A stretch of 64,000 nucleotides of DNA, taken from Pontibacillus chungwhensis BH030062. Lineage in GTDB: Bacteria; Bacillota; Bacilli; Bacillales; BH030062. Made by a program: the position numbers and the translations under genes. Positions 1-8,124 of the stretch are shown one piece after another. The notes beneath the pieces were generated by a model, which worked only from the letters and a program-made list of their open reading frames with translations, was not told the DNA's origin and did not search any database. The stretch covers positions 1 through 64,000 of the forward strand of contig NZ_AVBG01000017.1 of assembly GCF_000770675.1 (NCBI RefSeq), read 5' to 3'. Each line of letters starts with the position of its first letter. Position 1 is the stretch's first letter.

Positions 1-14
1 AACATTCTCTCAGT

Positions 15-48
15 TTCGAGTCTTCAAGATTACTGCCCTATTCTTGAA
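15..48. repeat. Small dispersed hairpin, TTCGAGTCTTC family (copy 1)
   Basis: Starts with TTCGAGTCTTC and continues into a short stem (TTCAAGA pairing with TCTTGAA) around a loop containing CTGCCCTAT. The copy at 38786-38824 shares both the core and the loop, so this is a repeat rather than a local hairpin. It lies at the window edge, so its neighbour on the left is unknown. Confidence 0.5.
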
Positions 49-85
49 CTCATTTGTTAGGCAGGATTTCTTCATTGGGATGAGT

Positions 86-119
86 GAAAGAAAACAGCAC
101 CTGACTATAGCCAGGTGCT
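86..119 (-). terminator. Intrinsic terminator of the ABC exporter operon
   Basis: Perfect 8-bp stem AGCACCTG/CAGGTGCT followed on the minus strand by a T-rich run. It abuts the stop codon of the permease gene. Confidence 0.8.
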
Positions 120-1753
120 CACTGTATACGTTGAAATTCATTTTTAGCGATAGAGTGTAACAAGCGTTGGGTTAGGTAAATTGCGGCGCATATTCCTAAT
201 AGAAGTAATCCCATTGTGATTGCTACGCTTGTAAAAGGCAGTTGCCATAAGATCAACAAATAGATTCCAAAGCCGAATGCTTGTATAAGCATACTTTGTA
301 GCGGTACAAATCTTGATTTAAATACTTGTTGTTCATCGCTCCAGTCAAGTTTAGGTTGTTTGGCATCTAGGTATACACCGAAGAGGTTAGAGAACCAACT
401 TGTTCCTAAAGCTAAGGGTAGCCAAAGGCTCATATACATCCAAGGGATATTTATGACAAAGGCGAATACCGGAAATAGGATGACTAGTGAGATCGCTTGA
501 ATTAGGAAAGCAGAAAATGCCTTGCTAAAAAGGATGGTCTTGGGTTGAACTGGCATGTATAAGTTCGTAAACCAACTTCGACCTTCTCGGGAGATGGCGG
601 TGGTAGCGGTTGGGTTTGTTCCAAGTATAAACAAAGTGAATCCAATCATGCCAATTAAAATATATTTTCCATCAACCGAACCTATTTCTGCAGTGAGTTC
701 TCCCATGCCATTATCAAGTAAAAGAATAATGGCTAAAAAAATCGGCGCGAATAAGTTTTGAACCACACAGTTGATAAAGAAAGAAGGAGTACGAAAAACA
801 AGTTTGATTTCTTTCCGTGTATAGCTCCAAAATGGCGTGCGACTCTTAGAATCAATATCAATAGATTTCTTGCTTTTACTTCCTCCAGAGAGACCTCTGA
901 CACCATGATAGTATAACTTCTGACCGGCCAGTAAGAAGATTGTCACGCTAACGAATGTAAACGCAATAAAACCGACTAAAGAAAGCAGGGATTGCCATAT
1001 CGGAAGCTGGGCATTTAGAGATTCGGTAGCTAAAAAGACGTTTGGAAGAAATTTTGTTGTATTCCACAATAGATGTTCTTGTTCAGCTAGCCACTGTCCT
1101 ATATCCTGTGAAACAGTCTCTGCATCTTGATTAAGACGGATTATGACGTTAACGCCAATGATGATAAGAAATGAGAAAACTCCAGCTAATACTTTGGTGC
1201 GGTCTTTATTTTTTAAGATATTAGCGTAACGCATCACAATCATCATGAGCAGGCCTGATAAAATAAATGGAATAATCGGAAATAAAAGCAGTGTGATACA
1301 GGCGATTAAGTAGAAACCAATCGAAGCACTCGAGTACATTCCATACAAAAGGAAAACAGGGGCAAGTCCAAACAATGTGAGGCCGTAAACCGTAATGAGA
1401 GGACCAATCGATTTCCCGACTATAATTTGGTAAGGATGTAACGGGAGCGGGATATAGGTCTCGATATCTTCAGAGAAATAAAACGATGTTAATATTGAAG
1501 AAAGACTCGTGAACAGGAGAAAAATGCTCACAAGTAATAACGCTATAGCTACAATCATAGGTGATAAGCCCATTGGTGCGAGAACTTGGTGAAGCCCTCC
1601 AATAATGCTATCTAAAAACCAAAACCATATAATGAACAGAGGTATTGATAAGGCCCCTACAATAGCAGTGTTCGCCTTTTGGCCTCCGCTTTTACCCGAC
1701 CATGAGAAATACATCTTCATCATTACTTTACTCAGTTGAATCGTCTTATTCAT
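119..1753 (-). CDS. ABC exporter permease, 544 aa
   Basis: Polytopic membrane protein with about twelve hydrophobic segments spread over its whole length, e.g. residues 31-50, 65-90, 118-175, 190-205, 250-280, 325-345, 365-380 and 410-540. There is no signal peptide and no recognisable soluble domain, as in the permease halves of two-gene ABC-2-like exporters of Bacilli (YthQ/EcsB-like size). It is the second gene of a minus-strand operon: its ATG lies 8 bp inside the 3' end of the ATPase gene, implying translational coupling. A terminator follows directly. The substrate cannot be told from sequence. Confidence 0.8.
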   Translation of the reverse strand: MNKTIQLSKVMMKMYFSWSGKSGGQKANTAIVGALSIPLFIIWFWFLDSIIGGLHQVLAPMGLSPMIVAIALLLVSIFLLFTSLSSILTSFYFSEDIETYIPLPLHPYQIIVGKSIGPLITVYGLTLFGLAPVFLLYGMYSSASIGFYLIACITLLLFPIIPFILSGLLMMIVMRYANILKNKDRTKVLAGVFSFLIIIGVNVIIRLNQDAETVSQDIGQWLAEQEHLLWNTTKFLPNVFLATESLNAQLPIWQSLLSLVGFIAFTFVSVTIFLLAGQKLYYHGVRGLSGGSKSKKSIDIDSKSRTPFWSYTRKEIKLVFRTPSFFINCVVQNLFAPIFLAIILLLDNGMGELTAEIGSVDGKYILIGMIGFTLFILGTNPTATTAISREGRSWFTNLYMPVQPKTILFSKAFSAFLIQAISLVILFPVFAFVINIPWMYMSLWLPLALGTSWFSNLFGVYLDAKQPKLDWSDEQQVFKSRFVPLQSMLIQAFGFGIYLLILWQLPFTSVAITMGLLLLGICAAIYLTQRLLHSIAKNEFQRIQ

Positions 1754-2471
1754 ATTCGGTCAGCTCCAGGAAGATGTGTTCAAGTGTTTCGTCTGATTGG
1801 TATTTCTCCCGCATGGCCTCCATTGTACCGTAAAACTGGAGTGTGCCTTCCTGAATAATTGCAACTTCATCACACAGCTGTTCGACAACTTCAAGGACAT
1901 GAGTAGAAAAGAAGACCGTTTTTCCTTTCGCAGCATGCTCACGCATCATTTCCTTTACAGCATAAGAAGATTTAGGATCGAGTCCGGTAAGAGGTTCATC
2001 TAAAATCCATACATCAGGATCATGAAGGAGAACACCAGTGATAACAATCTTTTGGCGCATGCCGTGTGAATACGTTTGAATGGTGTCATTTAAGACATCA
2101 TAGATCCCGAAGGTTTTAGTGATACGATCAATTTTATCCTGGCGTACATCTTTTGGAACATCATACATATCGCCAATGAAATGAAGGTACTCAAGCCCTT
2201 TTAACCGCAAGAATTGGTCCGGATGATCTGGTACGTAGCCGAAGGAACGCTTCGCTTCAATTGGATTTTCTGAAATATTGTGCCCATTGATTGTAATGGA
2301 TCCCTCATCAATGGGAAGGATGCCTGTAATCATCTTGATTGTTGTTGATTTTCCTGCTCCATTAGGTCCTAGAAAACCAATGATTTTACCGTCTGGAACG
2401 GAAAGATCAAGTTGACTTACAGCCGTTTTATTTTGATCATAATTTTTGGTAACATGATTTATTTCAATCAT
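1746..2471 (-). CDS. ABC transporter ATP-binding protein, 241 aa
   Basis: Complete ABC ATPase. Walker A is GPNGAGKST (about residue 36), the signature-like region is YSHGMRQK (about 134; SHGMR replaces the usual LSGGQ), Walker B is VWILDEPLTGLD, and the switch His is in FFSTHVLE. The SHGMRQK variant is typical of CcmA/EcsA-type exporter ATPases. Start ATG has an AAGGTGG Shine-Dalgarno. It overlaps the downstream permease by 8 bp, so the two form one exporter. YthP-like by architecture; substrate unknown. Confidence 0.9.
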   Translation of the reverse strand: MIEINHVTKNYDQNKTAVSQLDLSVPDGKIIGFLGPNGAGKSTTIKMITGILPIDEGSITINGHNISENPIEAKRSFGYVPDHPDQFLRLKGLEYLHFIGDMYDVPKDVRQDKIDRITKTFGIYDVLNDTIQTYSHGMRQKIVITGVLLHDPDVWILDEPLTGLDPKSSYAVKEMMREHAAKGKTVFFSTHVLEVVEQLCDEVAIIQEGTLQFYGTMEAMREKYQSDETLEHIFLELTEYE

Positions 2472-2578
2472 AAAGGCCCACCTTTAATAAGCTACTACTC
2501 GTTCTTACGAAGGAGTGAAGAAAATGTTTCGTTATTCATCATAGCAGATAAAGAGACAGGCTACTAATTAAAGGTTAT

Positions 2579-3280
2579 TTATTGGTTAAAAGAGAGTTCT
2601 ACCAATTCCAGTGTGTCTACTACTGCTTCCTGGTCTCCAGGGGTGACTCGGTAAGCAGCTGCTTCTGGTCGTGATGAGATGGCAACGTGGATATCCCTTC
2701 CAACAAAATGGATGGCCGCGCCATCATCTAACGCAAATCCTGTTAAAATCTGCTTCTCTTGAATGAAATCAAGATAACTTTCTTTCCATTTAGGATCTCC
2801 GTTATAATGAGGGCATAGACTTCCGGGTAAAAAATCGAGCCCTTTAACTGTTTTCATTCCACCTGGTGTGGAGTCTGAAAGCCCTTCGTTAAACCAACAC
2901 ATCGCCCCAGCGCTCAGTCCTGCAAGAATAATGTCCTCTTTCCAAGCTTTCTTTAAGATTCGATCGAGCTCCCACTCCTTCCATAGGGCGAGCAAGTTGC
3001 GCGTATTTCCCCCACCTACATAGATGATATCTTGGGACAGAAGAAACGTTTCATAGTCCGTTACTTCTGGTTTAAGTAAAGATAAATGAGTCGGTTCGCA
3101 CGCTTCTTCATTAAAGAAATCATAAAACTTTTGGATATAGGCTTCATCATCACCGCTCGCTGTTGCTAAAAAGCAAATTTTAGGACGAAGTTGTTCAGAT
3201 TGATTTAAAATATAACGATCGAGCAGGGGATTATTGTCCTCTGCAGAAAATCCGCCCCCGCCCATTGCAATAATATTCAT
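2579..3280 (-). CDS. pepE: Peptidase E (S51 family), 233 aa
   Basis: Cytoplasmic class-I-glutamine-amidotransferase-like fold. The nucleophile elbow GLSAGAM (about residues 122-128) carries the catalytic Ser of the S51 dipeptidase E / cyanophycinase family. An N-terminal GGGGFS motif and IIYVGGGNTRNLL (about 86-98) are also typical. The family cleaves Asp-Xaa dipeptides; the exact substrate here is inferred. It is monocistronic, read away from repeat element A, with an AGGAGG-type ribosome site before the ATG. No terminator was obvious downstream. Confidence 0.85.
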   Translation of the reverse strand: MNIIAMGGGGFSAEDNNPLLDRYILNQSEQLRPKICFLATASGDDEAYIQKFYDFFNEEACEPTHLSLLKPEVTDYETFLLSQDIIYVGGGNTRNLLALWKEWELDRILKKAWKEDIILAGLSAGAMCWFNEGLSDSTPGGMKTVKGLDFLPGSLCPHYNGDPKWKESYLDFIQEKQILTGFALDDGAAIHFVGRDIHVAISSRPEAAAYRVTPGDQEAVVDTLELVELSFNQ

Positions 3281-3462
3281 GTTAAATTCCTCCTCTTATT
3301 CGTTCGTGTTAGCTATCTTAAATGTTATAATATTAAGAAAAATACTATATGAAATTCCCTATCTAGTGCAAGTTATATTATTTAATTCTTTCAATCTGTT
3401 AAAGTTTAATGTTGTTATTTACTCAAGCATACGGCAGTAATCCTGAAAACTCTAAGATTAGA

Positions 3463-3587
3463 GAATGTTGTCGTTATTTTTTAGTTCAGTGTAAGGTGGG
3501 CCTGGAAACCACTCGCTTCCCAGCTCCCCGCAGGAAAACGAGTTGGCCCCGAGCAAGCCCAAGCACACTCATAAACGTAACGGCATC
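3463..3587. repeat. Palindromic element copy A (internally deleted)
   Basis: Keeps the left arm of the family (AAGGTGGGCCTGGAAAC then CACTCGCTT) and part of the opposite arm (CAGCTCCCCGCAGGAAA, ACGAGTTGG), but lacks the central 60-70 bp, so the long rod cannot form. Remnants of outer arms (GTCGTTA left, TAACGGC right) mark its limits. It lies in the 400-bp gap between divergent pepE and the cobalamin-binding gene, i.e. in promoter territory. Confidence 0.6.
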
Positions 3588-3605
3588 TTTCCGCTGAAAT
3601 ATATC

Positions 3606-3648
3606 TCAACTTCGAGTCTTCCACATAAGGTGGCTTATATGGAGGAAT
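3606..3648. repeat. Small hairpin, TTCGAGTCTTC family (copy 2)
   Basis: TTCGAGTCTTC followed by TTCCACATAAG-GTGG-CTTATATGGAGGAA, an imperfect stem with a 4-nt loop. It sits about 20 bp after palindromic element A and 40 bp before the start of the next gene, so it may lie in that gene's leader. Confidence 0.55.
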
Positions 3649-3688
3649 CACATGAATATAGTCTATGCTTATAGAAAGGAGAACAAAT

Positions 3689-4513
3689 ATGAGGTTAGTG
3701 TCGATCTGCCCAAGCAATACAGAACTTTTAGCTTACCTTGGATTGACCGATCAGTTGGTCGGTGTGGATCAGTACTCAGATTGGCCTGAGGAAGTAAAGG
3801 ATCTGCCGCAGCTTGGTCCTGATTTATCGATTGATATGGATCTTGTGGAACGTCTTACCCCTGACTTGGTACTTGCGTCATTAAGTGTGCCTGGTATGGA
3901 GCGGAATATTGAAGAGTTAGAAAGGCGGAACTTGCCTTATATCATTCTAAACCCAAATTCTCTTGAAGAAATAGCTGAGGATTTAATAAAGGTTGGGGCT
4001 CATACTCAAACGGAACAAAAGGCTGAAGAGGTCGTTCATGCCTACCGTTCTATCATTGCACAATATCAACAGTTAACGGACAACATTAAGGATAAGCCAT
4101 CATTATACTGGGAGTGGTGGCCGAAGCCAATCTTCTCACCAGGGGGTCCAAATTGGTTAACAAAGATCAGTGAATTAGCCGGTGGACAAAATGTGTTCTC
4201 ACAGGAAAACGAAGCAAGTGTTCAGCGATCGTGGGAAGATGTGCGAGAACTTAATCCTGACGTTGTATGTATGGCGTGGGTTGGAGTAAAAGAGGAAAAG
4301 ATGAAACCAGAGGCTATTCGGAAGCGGCCTGGATGGAAAGAGGTGCAAGCTGTAAAAGACAATCGCATTTTTGTGCTGCAAGAATCCTTATACTGTCGCC
4401 CGTCTCCTCGTTTGTTATGGGGGTTGCAAAAATTAGCGCACCTTCTTCATCCAGAAGTGTATCCATCACCTGATAAAGAAGATCCGTTGTTTAAGCTAAT
4501 GGGAGGCTGTTAG
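3689..4513 (+). CDS. Cobalamin/iron-siderophore-type binding protein without signal peptide, 274 aa
   Basis: Periplasmic-binding-protein (BtuF/PBP2-like) fold: the N-terminal RLVSICPSNTELLAYLGL and GVDQYSDWP are hallmarks of BtuF-like proteins. PDVVCMAWVGV and RPSPRLLWGL follow in the C-terminal lobe. There is no signal peptide or lipobox, so the product is predicted cytosolic and is probably not a classical ABC receptor; no permease or ATPase is adjacent. ATG 3689 is preferred over an in-frame start 24 nt upstream because AAAGGAG lies at the right distance. No cobalamin riboswitch was seen in the 100-bp leader. Confidence 0.75.
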   Translation: MRLVSICPSNTELLAYLGLTDQLVGVDQYSDWPEEVKDLPQLGPDLSIDMDLVERLTPDLVLASLSVPGMERNIEELERRNLPYIILNPNSLEEIAEDLIKVGAHTQTEQKAEEVVHAYRSIIAQYQQLTDNIKDKPSLYWEWWPKPIFSPGGPNWLTKISELAGGQNVFSQENEASVQRSWEDVRELNPDVVCMAWVGVKEEKMKPEAIRKRPGWKEVQAVKDNRIFVLQESLYCRPSPRLLWGLQKLAHLLHPEVYPSPDKEDPLFKLMGGC

Positions 4514-4553
4514 AAGATACTATGTAAAAAAGCATGGGAGAGGGAGTGGGAGA

Positions 4554-5705
4554 ATGGGGCAAGAAGTTGTCATTGTTGAAGCAGTCAGGACAGCAGTAGG
4601 GAAAAGGAAAGGGGTATTCCGAGATGTCCACCCTGTTCATATGGCAAGTACCGTATTACAGGAACTTGTTCAAAGAGCAAGAATTAATAAAGAGGACGTC
4701 GAGGATATTGTGATGGGGTGTGTATCACCTGTTGGGGAGCAGGGGTACAACATTGGTCGTCTTGCGGGACTAGAGGCAGGTTTTCCTGTAGAAGTTCCGG
4801 CGGTGCAATTAAACCGAATGTGTGGCTCAGGTCAGCAAGCGATCCATTTTGCAGCCCAAGAAATTTTGGCTGGGGATATGCAGATTACGATAGGAGCAGG
4901 CGTTGAGAATATGTCGAAAGTTCCTATCTTAAGTGATGGGGATGAACGGACGATTCCTGACTCACTACATGATAAGTATGAATTTATTCACCAAGGTCTT
5001 TCAGCGGAACGGATCGCTCTGAAGTATGGTTTTACAAGAGAGCAGTTAGATGAATACGCTTATGAAAGCCATAGGCGCGCGATCCATGCAATCGATTCTG
5101 GCACATTCGAAAGGGAGATCGTTCCTTTGGAGGGGGTATCAAAGGAAGGGGATTCTATACTAGTCGCACAGGATGAGGGCCCCCGTAGAGGGACATCACT
5201 CTCAAAGCTTGAGAAGCTTCAGCCAGTTTTTAAGGAAGATGGAGTGATCACAGCAGGAAATGCGAGCCAGATGAGTGACGGAGCAGCAGCTGTCCTATTG
5301 ATGAATAGAAATAAAGCCAATGAGCTAGGTTTAAAAGCAAGAGCTCGGATTGTTAAGCGAGTTGTAGTAGGGTCTGATCCGACAATGATGTTAGATGGGG
5401 TCATTCCTGCTACGAAGAAAGTTCTCCTTCAAGCTGGCTTGACGATTGATGATATCGATCTTGTGGAGATTAATGAGGCATTCGCGCCAGTTGTGCTTGC
5501 ATGGCAAAAAGAGTTACAGGCAGATTTACAAAAGGTCAACGTCAATGGGGGAGCGATTGCTCTAGGGCATCCTCTTGGTGCCACCGGTGCAAAACTCCTG
5601 ACCACTCTACTTCATGAGTTAGAACGTAGAAACGGACGTTTCGGACTGTTAACGATTTGCATTGGTCATGGTATGGCGACTGCGGCTATTATTGAAAGAT
5701 TGTAA
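4554..5705 (+). CDS. Thiolase (acetyl-CoA C-acyltransferase), 383 aa
   Basis: Full-length thiolase II family enzyme that condenses or cleaves acyl-CoA. The acylation Cys is in NRMCGSGQQAI (about residue 88), the catalytic His in GHPLGATGA (about 339), and the second Cys in CIGHGMA (about 369). The NEAFAPV motif is also present. Length fits the family (380-395 aa). It stands 40 bp after the preceding gene in the same direction, so the two may be cotranscribed. Whether it works in fatty-acid oxidation or acetoacetyl-CoA synthesis cannot be decided: no other beta-oxidation gene is beside it, though an enoyl-CoA hydratase lies at 29870. Confidence 0.9.
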   Translation: MGQEVVIVEAVRTAVGKRKGVFRDVHPVHMASTVLQELVQRARINKEDVEDIVMGCVSPVGEQGYNIGRLAGLEAGFPVEVPAVQLNRMCGSGQQAIHFAAQEILAGDMQITIGAGVENMSKVPILSDGDERTIPDSLHDKYEFIHQGLSAERIALKYGFTREQLDEYAYESHRRAIHAIDSGTFEREIVPLEGVSKEGDSILVAQDEGPRRGTSLSKLEKLQPVFKEDGVITAGNASQMSDGAAAVLLMNRNKANELGLKARARIVKRVVVGSDPTMMLDGVIPATKKVLLQAGLTIDDIDLVEINEAFAPVVLAWQKELQADLQKVNVNGGAIALGHPLGATGAKLLTTLLHELERRNGRFGLLTICIGHGMATAAIIERL

Positions 5706-5800
5706 AAGTTTCTCCACGTATGAAAAACGCATGTGAAGAATAAGCCTTACCAACTTAGATGCTTTGTAAAATAGTTTATTATTCAATAACCTACCATTAA

Positions 5801-5826
5801 AGAACCTGCCAAATTAGGCAGGTTCT
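5801..5826. terminator. Bidirectional terminator between thiolase and TetR-like gene
   Basis: Perfect 10-bp stem AGAACCTGCC/GGCAGGTTCT with A/T-rich flanks on both sides, between convergent genes. Confidence 0.8.
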
Positions 5827-5833
5827 ATTACGT

Positions 5834-6289
5834 TTATTCGTTTAAGGAATCTGTACATAGCGCTGCTAGTATCGTCTTTTTAAATTGAGGTGTTTTTTCT
5901 CGCAAATCTTCGACACTATAAATACCTGTGTAATATTGAACGACTAATCCGTCTACGAAGGCTACTAAAATAGAAGCACCGAGGTTGTGGTGGATCATAG
6001 GGTATTTATTGTCTTTATCGAGTTTAGACAGTTTAGATTGAAGGTGATCGACCATTTCGTTAAAGGCTCCTGCGAAAGTGGTTTGATAGACTTCGCCTTG
6101 GGTGTAGCGGCTCATTACAGATTTGATCATATCGATGTTTCGATCATTATAATCCCAAGAATCAAATAAGAATTGCTCAATAAAATCTTCCACGTTTTCA
6201 CATTGGTTATTGTTTAAAGCGTTAATATAGTCTTCTTCTAATTGTTTTAATAAGTCATCCATATTGTCATGGGAAATTCGGTGTTCCAT
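5834..6289 (-). CDS. TetR-like C-terminal domain protein lacking the HTH, 151 aa
   Basis: Resembles only the ligand-binding/dimerisation half of TetR regulators: an all-helical sequence ending in LGASILVAFVDGLVVQYYTG and PQFKKTILAAL, the pattern of TetR_C domains. There is no N-terminal helix-turn-helix. A perfect AAAGGAGGG site precedes ATG 6289, and only 130 bp separate it from the divergent azlC, so no missing exon is hidden upstream. It is therefore an intact, expressed-looking gene and not an obvious truncation. It could be an inhibitor forming heterodimers with a full-length TetR, or a relic. The TetR relation itself is a judgement by eye. Confidence 0.6.
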   Translation of the reverse strand: MEHRISHDNMDDLLKQLEEDYINALNNNQCENVEDFIEQFLFDSWDYNDRNIDMIKSVMSRYTQGEVYQTTFAGAFNEMVDHLQSKLSKLDKDNKYPMIHHNLGASILVAFVDGLVVQYYTGIYSVEDLREKTPQFKKTILAALCTDSLNE

Positions 6290-6426
6290 GTGAAGCCCTC
6301 CTTTTCACTAATGGAAAGAAATTACCCATAAGTATTAAAAAAGAAACGTATCTTTTACAAGACTCTTCTCATATGTACCAATCTGGATTATAATGGTTTA
6401 AATTTGAAGGTGAAGAGGGATGAAAG

Positions 6427-7161
6427 GTGCAGGCAAATTCAGAAATTGTAGAACGGTCTAATGCGGGAATTGGCGATTCTTTAAAAAGAGGGGCAATGGC
6501 TGGGCTTCCGATTATGTTTGGATATCTTCCCATTGCGATTACATATGGTGTATTAGCAAGTGAGGCAGGTTTAAGTCTTTTTGAGATCACTATGATGAGT
6601 GTGATGGTTTTTGCTGGGGCGAGCCAGTTTGTGGCTACCAATATGATTTTAGCTAGTGTAAGTGCAATAGAGATTATATTAGCTACCTTTGTTCTTAACT
6701 TCCGTCATTTTGTCATGAGCTTTTCATTTATGAATCAAATTCGTTCGTTTGCACTTAAATGGAAAGTCCCTCTCTCGTTAGGATTAACGGATGAGACCTT
6801 TGCTGTTGGTTCACTCCATAAGAGAGAATCTAAGGATCCTTATGGGGGTTGGTTTTATGCGTCTATGATTCTAGTCTCTTATTCTTCATGGGTTGGTGGT
6901 TCTTTTCTGGGAGGGGTGCTTGGAGAAGTGATTCCAGCTGCTCTCAGTCAAAGTATGGTAGTGGCGTTGTATGCGATGTTTATCGCTCTGTTAGTACCGT
7001 CGATCAGGAGAGAATGGAAGATTGGTATCATTGCGATCATTAGTATGGTTGTGAATTATATATTATCAGCTCTAGGGATTAGTGATGGATGGGCAATTGT
7101 TGTAGCTACGCTTGTCGGTGGAGCTAGTGGTATTGGATTGGTAAAGGAGGAAGAAGCATGA
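6427..7161 (+). CDS. azlC: AzlC family branched-chain amino-acid exporter subunit, 244 aa
   Basis: Large subunit of the AzlCD pair that exports branched-chain amino acids (and azaleucine) in B. subtilis. It has the family N-terminal block GAMAGLPIMFGYLPIAITYG, then FAGASQFVATNMI, FVLNFRHFVMSFSF and GLTDETFAV. There are about six to seven membrane segments. Start is GTG 6427, because the ATG 7 nt upstream is out of frame. It overlaps azlD by 4 bp (ATGA), so translation is coupled. The divergent TetR-like gene is a plausible but unproven regulator. Confidence 0.92.
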   Translation: MQANSEIVERSNAGIGDSLKRGAMAGLPIMFGYLPIAITYGVLASEAGLSLFEITMMSVMVFAGASQFVATNMILASVSAIEIILATFVLNFRHFVMSFSFMNQIRSFALKWKVPLSLGLTDETFAVGSLHKRESKDPYGGWFYASMILVSYSSWVGGSFLGGVLGEVIPAALSQSMVVALYAMFIALLVPSIRREWKIGIIAIISMVVNYILSALGISDGWAIVVATLVGGASGIGLVKEEEA

Positions 7162-7451
7162 TCTTGGTTATCATTGGTATGGCGATCGTTACCATGGTCC
7201 CCCGTTTCTTGCCTGCGTTTGTCGTGGATCGGTGGACGTTCCCGCTTTGGGTTTCTCGTTGGCTGAATGCGATCCCTTACGCTGCCCTGGGTGCTCTTAT
7301 TTTCCCTGGTATTACAACTGTTATTGATGGAGAGCCGCACATTGGTCTTCTAGCAGGTGGGGTAGCTGTGGTGTTCGCATTCTTAAGGGCCCACACGATT
7401 GTTACCGTATTAGTAGCGATTGGAACGGTGTATATCCTAACTATTATATAA
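7158..7451 (+). CDS. azlD: AzlD family branched-chain amino-acid transport subunit, 97 aa
   Basis: Small partner of AzlC. It has four hydrophobic stretches, with PRFLPAFVVDRW and LNAIPYAALGALIFPG typical of AzlD. ATG 7158 overlaps the azlC stop codon and is preceded by AAAGGAGGAAG. Length matches the family (95-110 aa). Confidence 0.92.
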   Translation: MILVIIGMAIVTMVPRFLPAFVVDRWTFPLWVSRWLNAIPYAALGALIFPGITTVIDGEPHIGLLAGGVAVVFAFLRAHTIVTVLVAIGTVYILTII

Positions 7452-7522
7452 GAGGCTTCTGTCACGCTGTATGGGTCAATGCATATAGTATAGTGAGCTT
7501 ATAACGGAAGGAGCCAGACAGC

Positions 7523-8017
7523 ATGGATTATAGACAGAATGACGGGTTAAGTTGGCTTATGGGTCAATTGCTTCCAGGTCAAGGCGGATTCGGTGGTGGT
7601 TTTGGCGGGGGATATCCTCAACAACAGCCACCATTCGGTCCACCACCTGGGCAAGGTGGGGGAGGTCAGCCACCGTTCGGACCACCACCTGGGCAAGGTG
7701 GTGGCGGTCAGCCGCCATTCGGACCACCACCTGGGCAAGGTGGTGGCGGTCAGCCGCCATTCGGACCACCACCAGGTCAGGGACAGTTTAATGGTTACGG
7801 CGGTCAGCCGAGCGTATTTGCAGTAGACCCAGGCTCGTTTTATGGGTGTTTGTACCGCTACACGCGTGTTCGTTTAAATAATGGGAGAAGGTTCTGGTAC
7901 TATCCAACGTTTATCGGAAGAACATCTGTTGGAGGATATCGCTGGCGATCAAGCCAAAATCGCTGGGTATATTTCGTCATTGATACGGATCGTATTGCCT
8001 CGTTTTCTTGTTCATAA
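7523..8017 (+). CDS. Gly/Pro-rich tandem-repeat protein with conserved C-terminal domain, 164 aa
   Basis: Three regions. Residues 1-33 are Gly-rich. Residues 35-86 are 3.7 copies of a 14-residue unit QPPFGPPPGQGGGG. Residues 100-164 form an aromatic/Arg-rich domain (FYGCLYRYTRVRLNNGRR, FWYYPTFIGRTSVGGYRW, VYFVIDTDRI). I recall similar C-terminal domains in small proteins of other spore formers, but cannot name the family. There is no signal peptide. The gene has its own Shine-Dalgarno (AAGGAG) and a terminator, so it is monocistronic. A surface or spore-coat role would fit the low-complexity repeat but is speculation. Confidence 0.7.
   Translation: MDYRQNDGLSWLMGQLLPGQGGFGGGFGGGYPQQQPPFGPPPGQGGGGQPPFGPPPGQGGGGQPPFGPPPGQGGGGQPPFGPPPGQGQFNGYGGQPSVFAVDPGSFYGCLYRYTRVRLNNGRRFWYYPTFIGRTSVGGYRWRSSQNRWVYFVIDTDRIASFSCS
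7625..7780 (+). repeat. 42-bp tandem coding repeat (3.7 units)
   Basis: Units at 7625-7666, 7667-7708, 7709-7750 and a partial unit at 7751-7780, differing at a few third-codon positions. The unit length is a multiple of 3, so unit gain or loss keeps the frame of the Gly/Pro protein. Confidence 0.9.
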
Positions 8018-8024
8018 AATAAAA

Positions 8025-8050
8025 AAACGTCATCGAAAGGTGGCGTTTTT
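8025..8050 (+). terminator. Terminator of the Gly/Pro-repeat gene
   Basis: AAACGTCATC-GAAA-GGTGGCGTTT with G-U pairs and a GAAA tetraloop, followed by TTT. Confidence 0.75.
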
Positions 8051-8124
8051 CTATACATAATAGAAAATACCGAATACAATAAAAGTAAGCGCTTGCAAAT
8101 GTTTGATCAGGGGAGGGGAAGCAG

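Noticed and set aside
555-761. 68-codon plus-strand ORF antisense to the ABC permease
   Set aside because: Shadow of the permease gene, no ribosome site.
3588-3688. Cobalamin riboswitch before the BtuF-like gene
   Set aside because: The leader is only about 100 bp, with no B12-box-like GCCACTG, and half of it is the TTCGAGTCTTC hairpin.
5706-6420. Frameshifted TetR gene
   Set aside because: Checked both other minus-strand frames upstream of 6289 for an HTH; the 130-bp gap to azlC is too short and shows no helix-turn-helix sequence.
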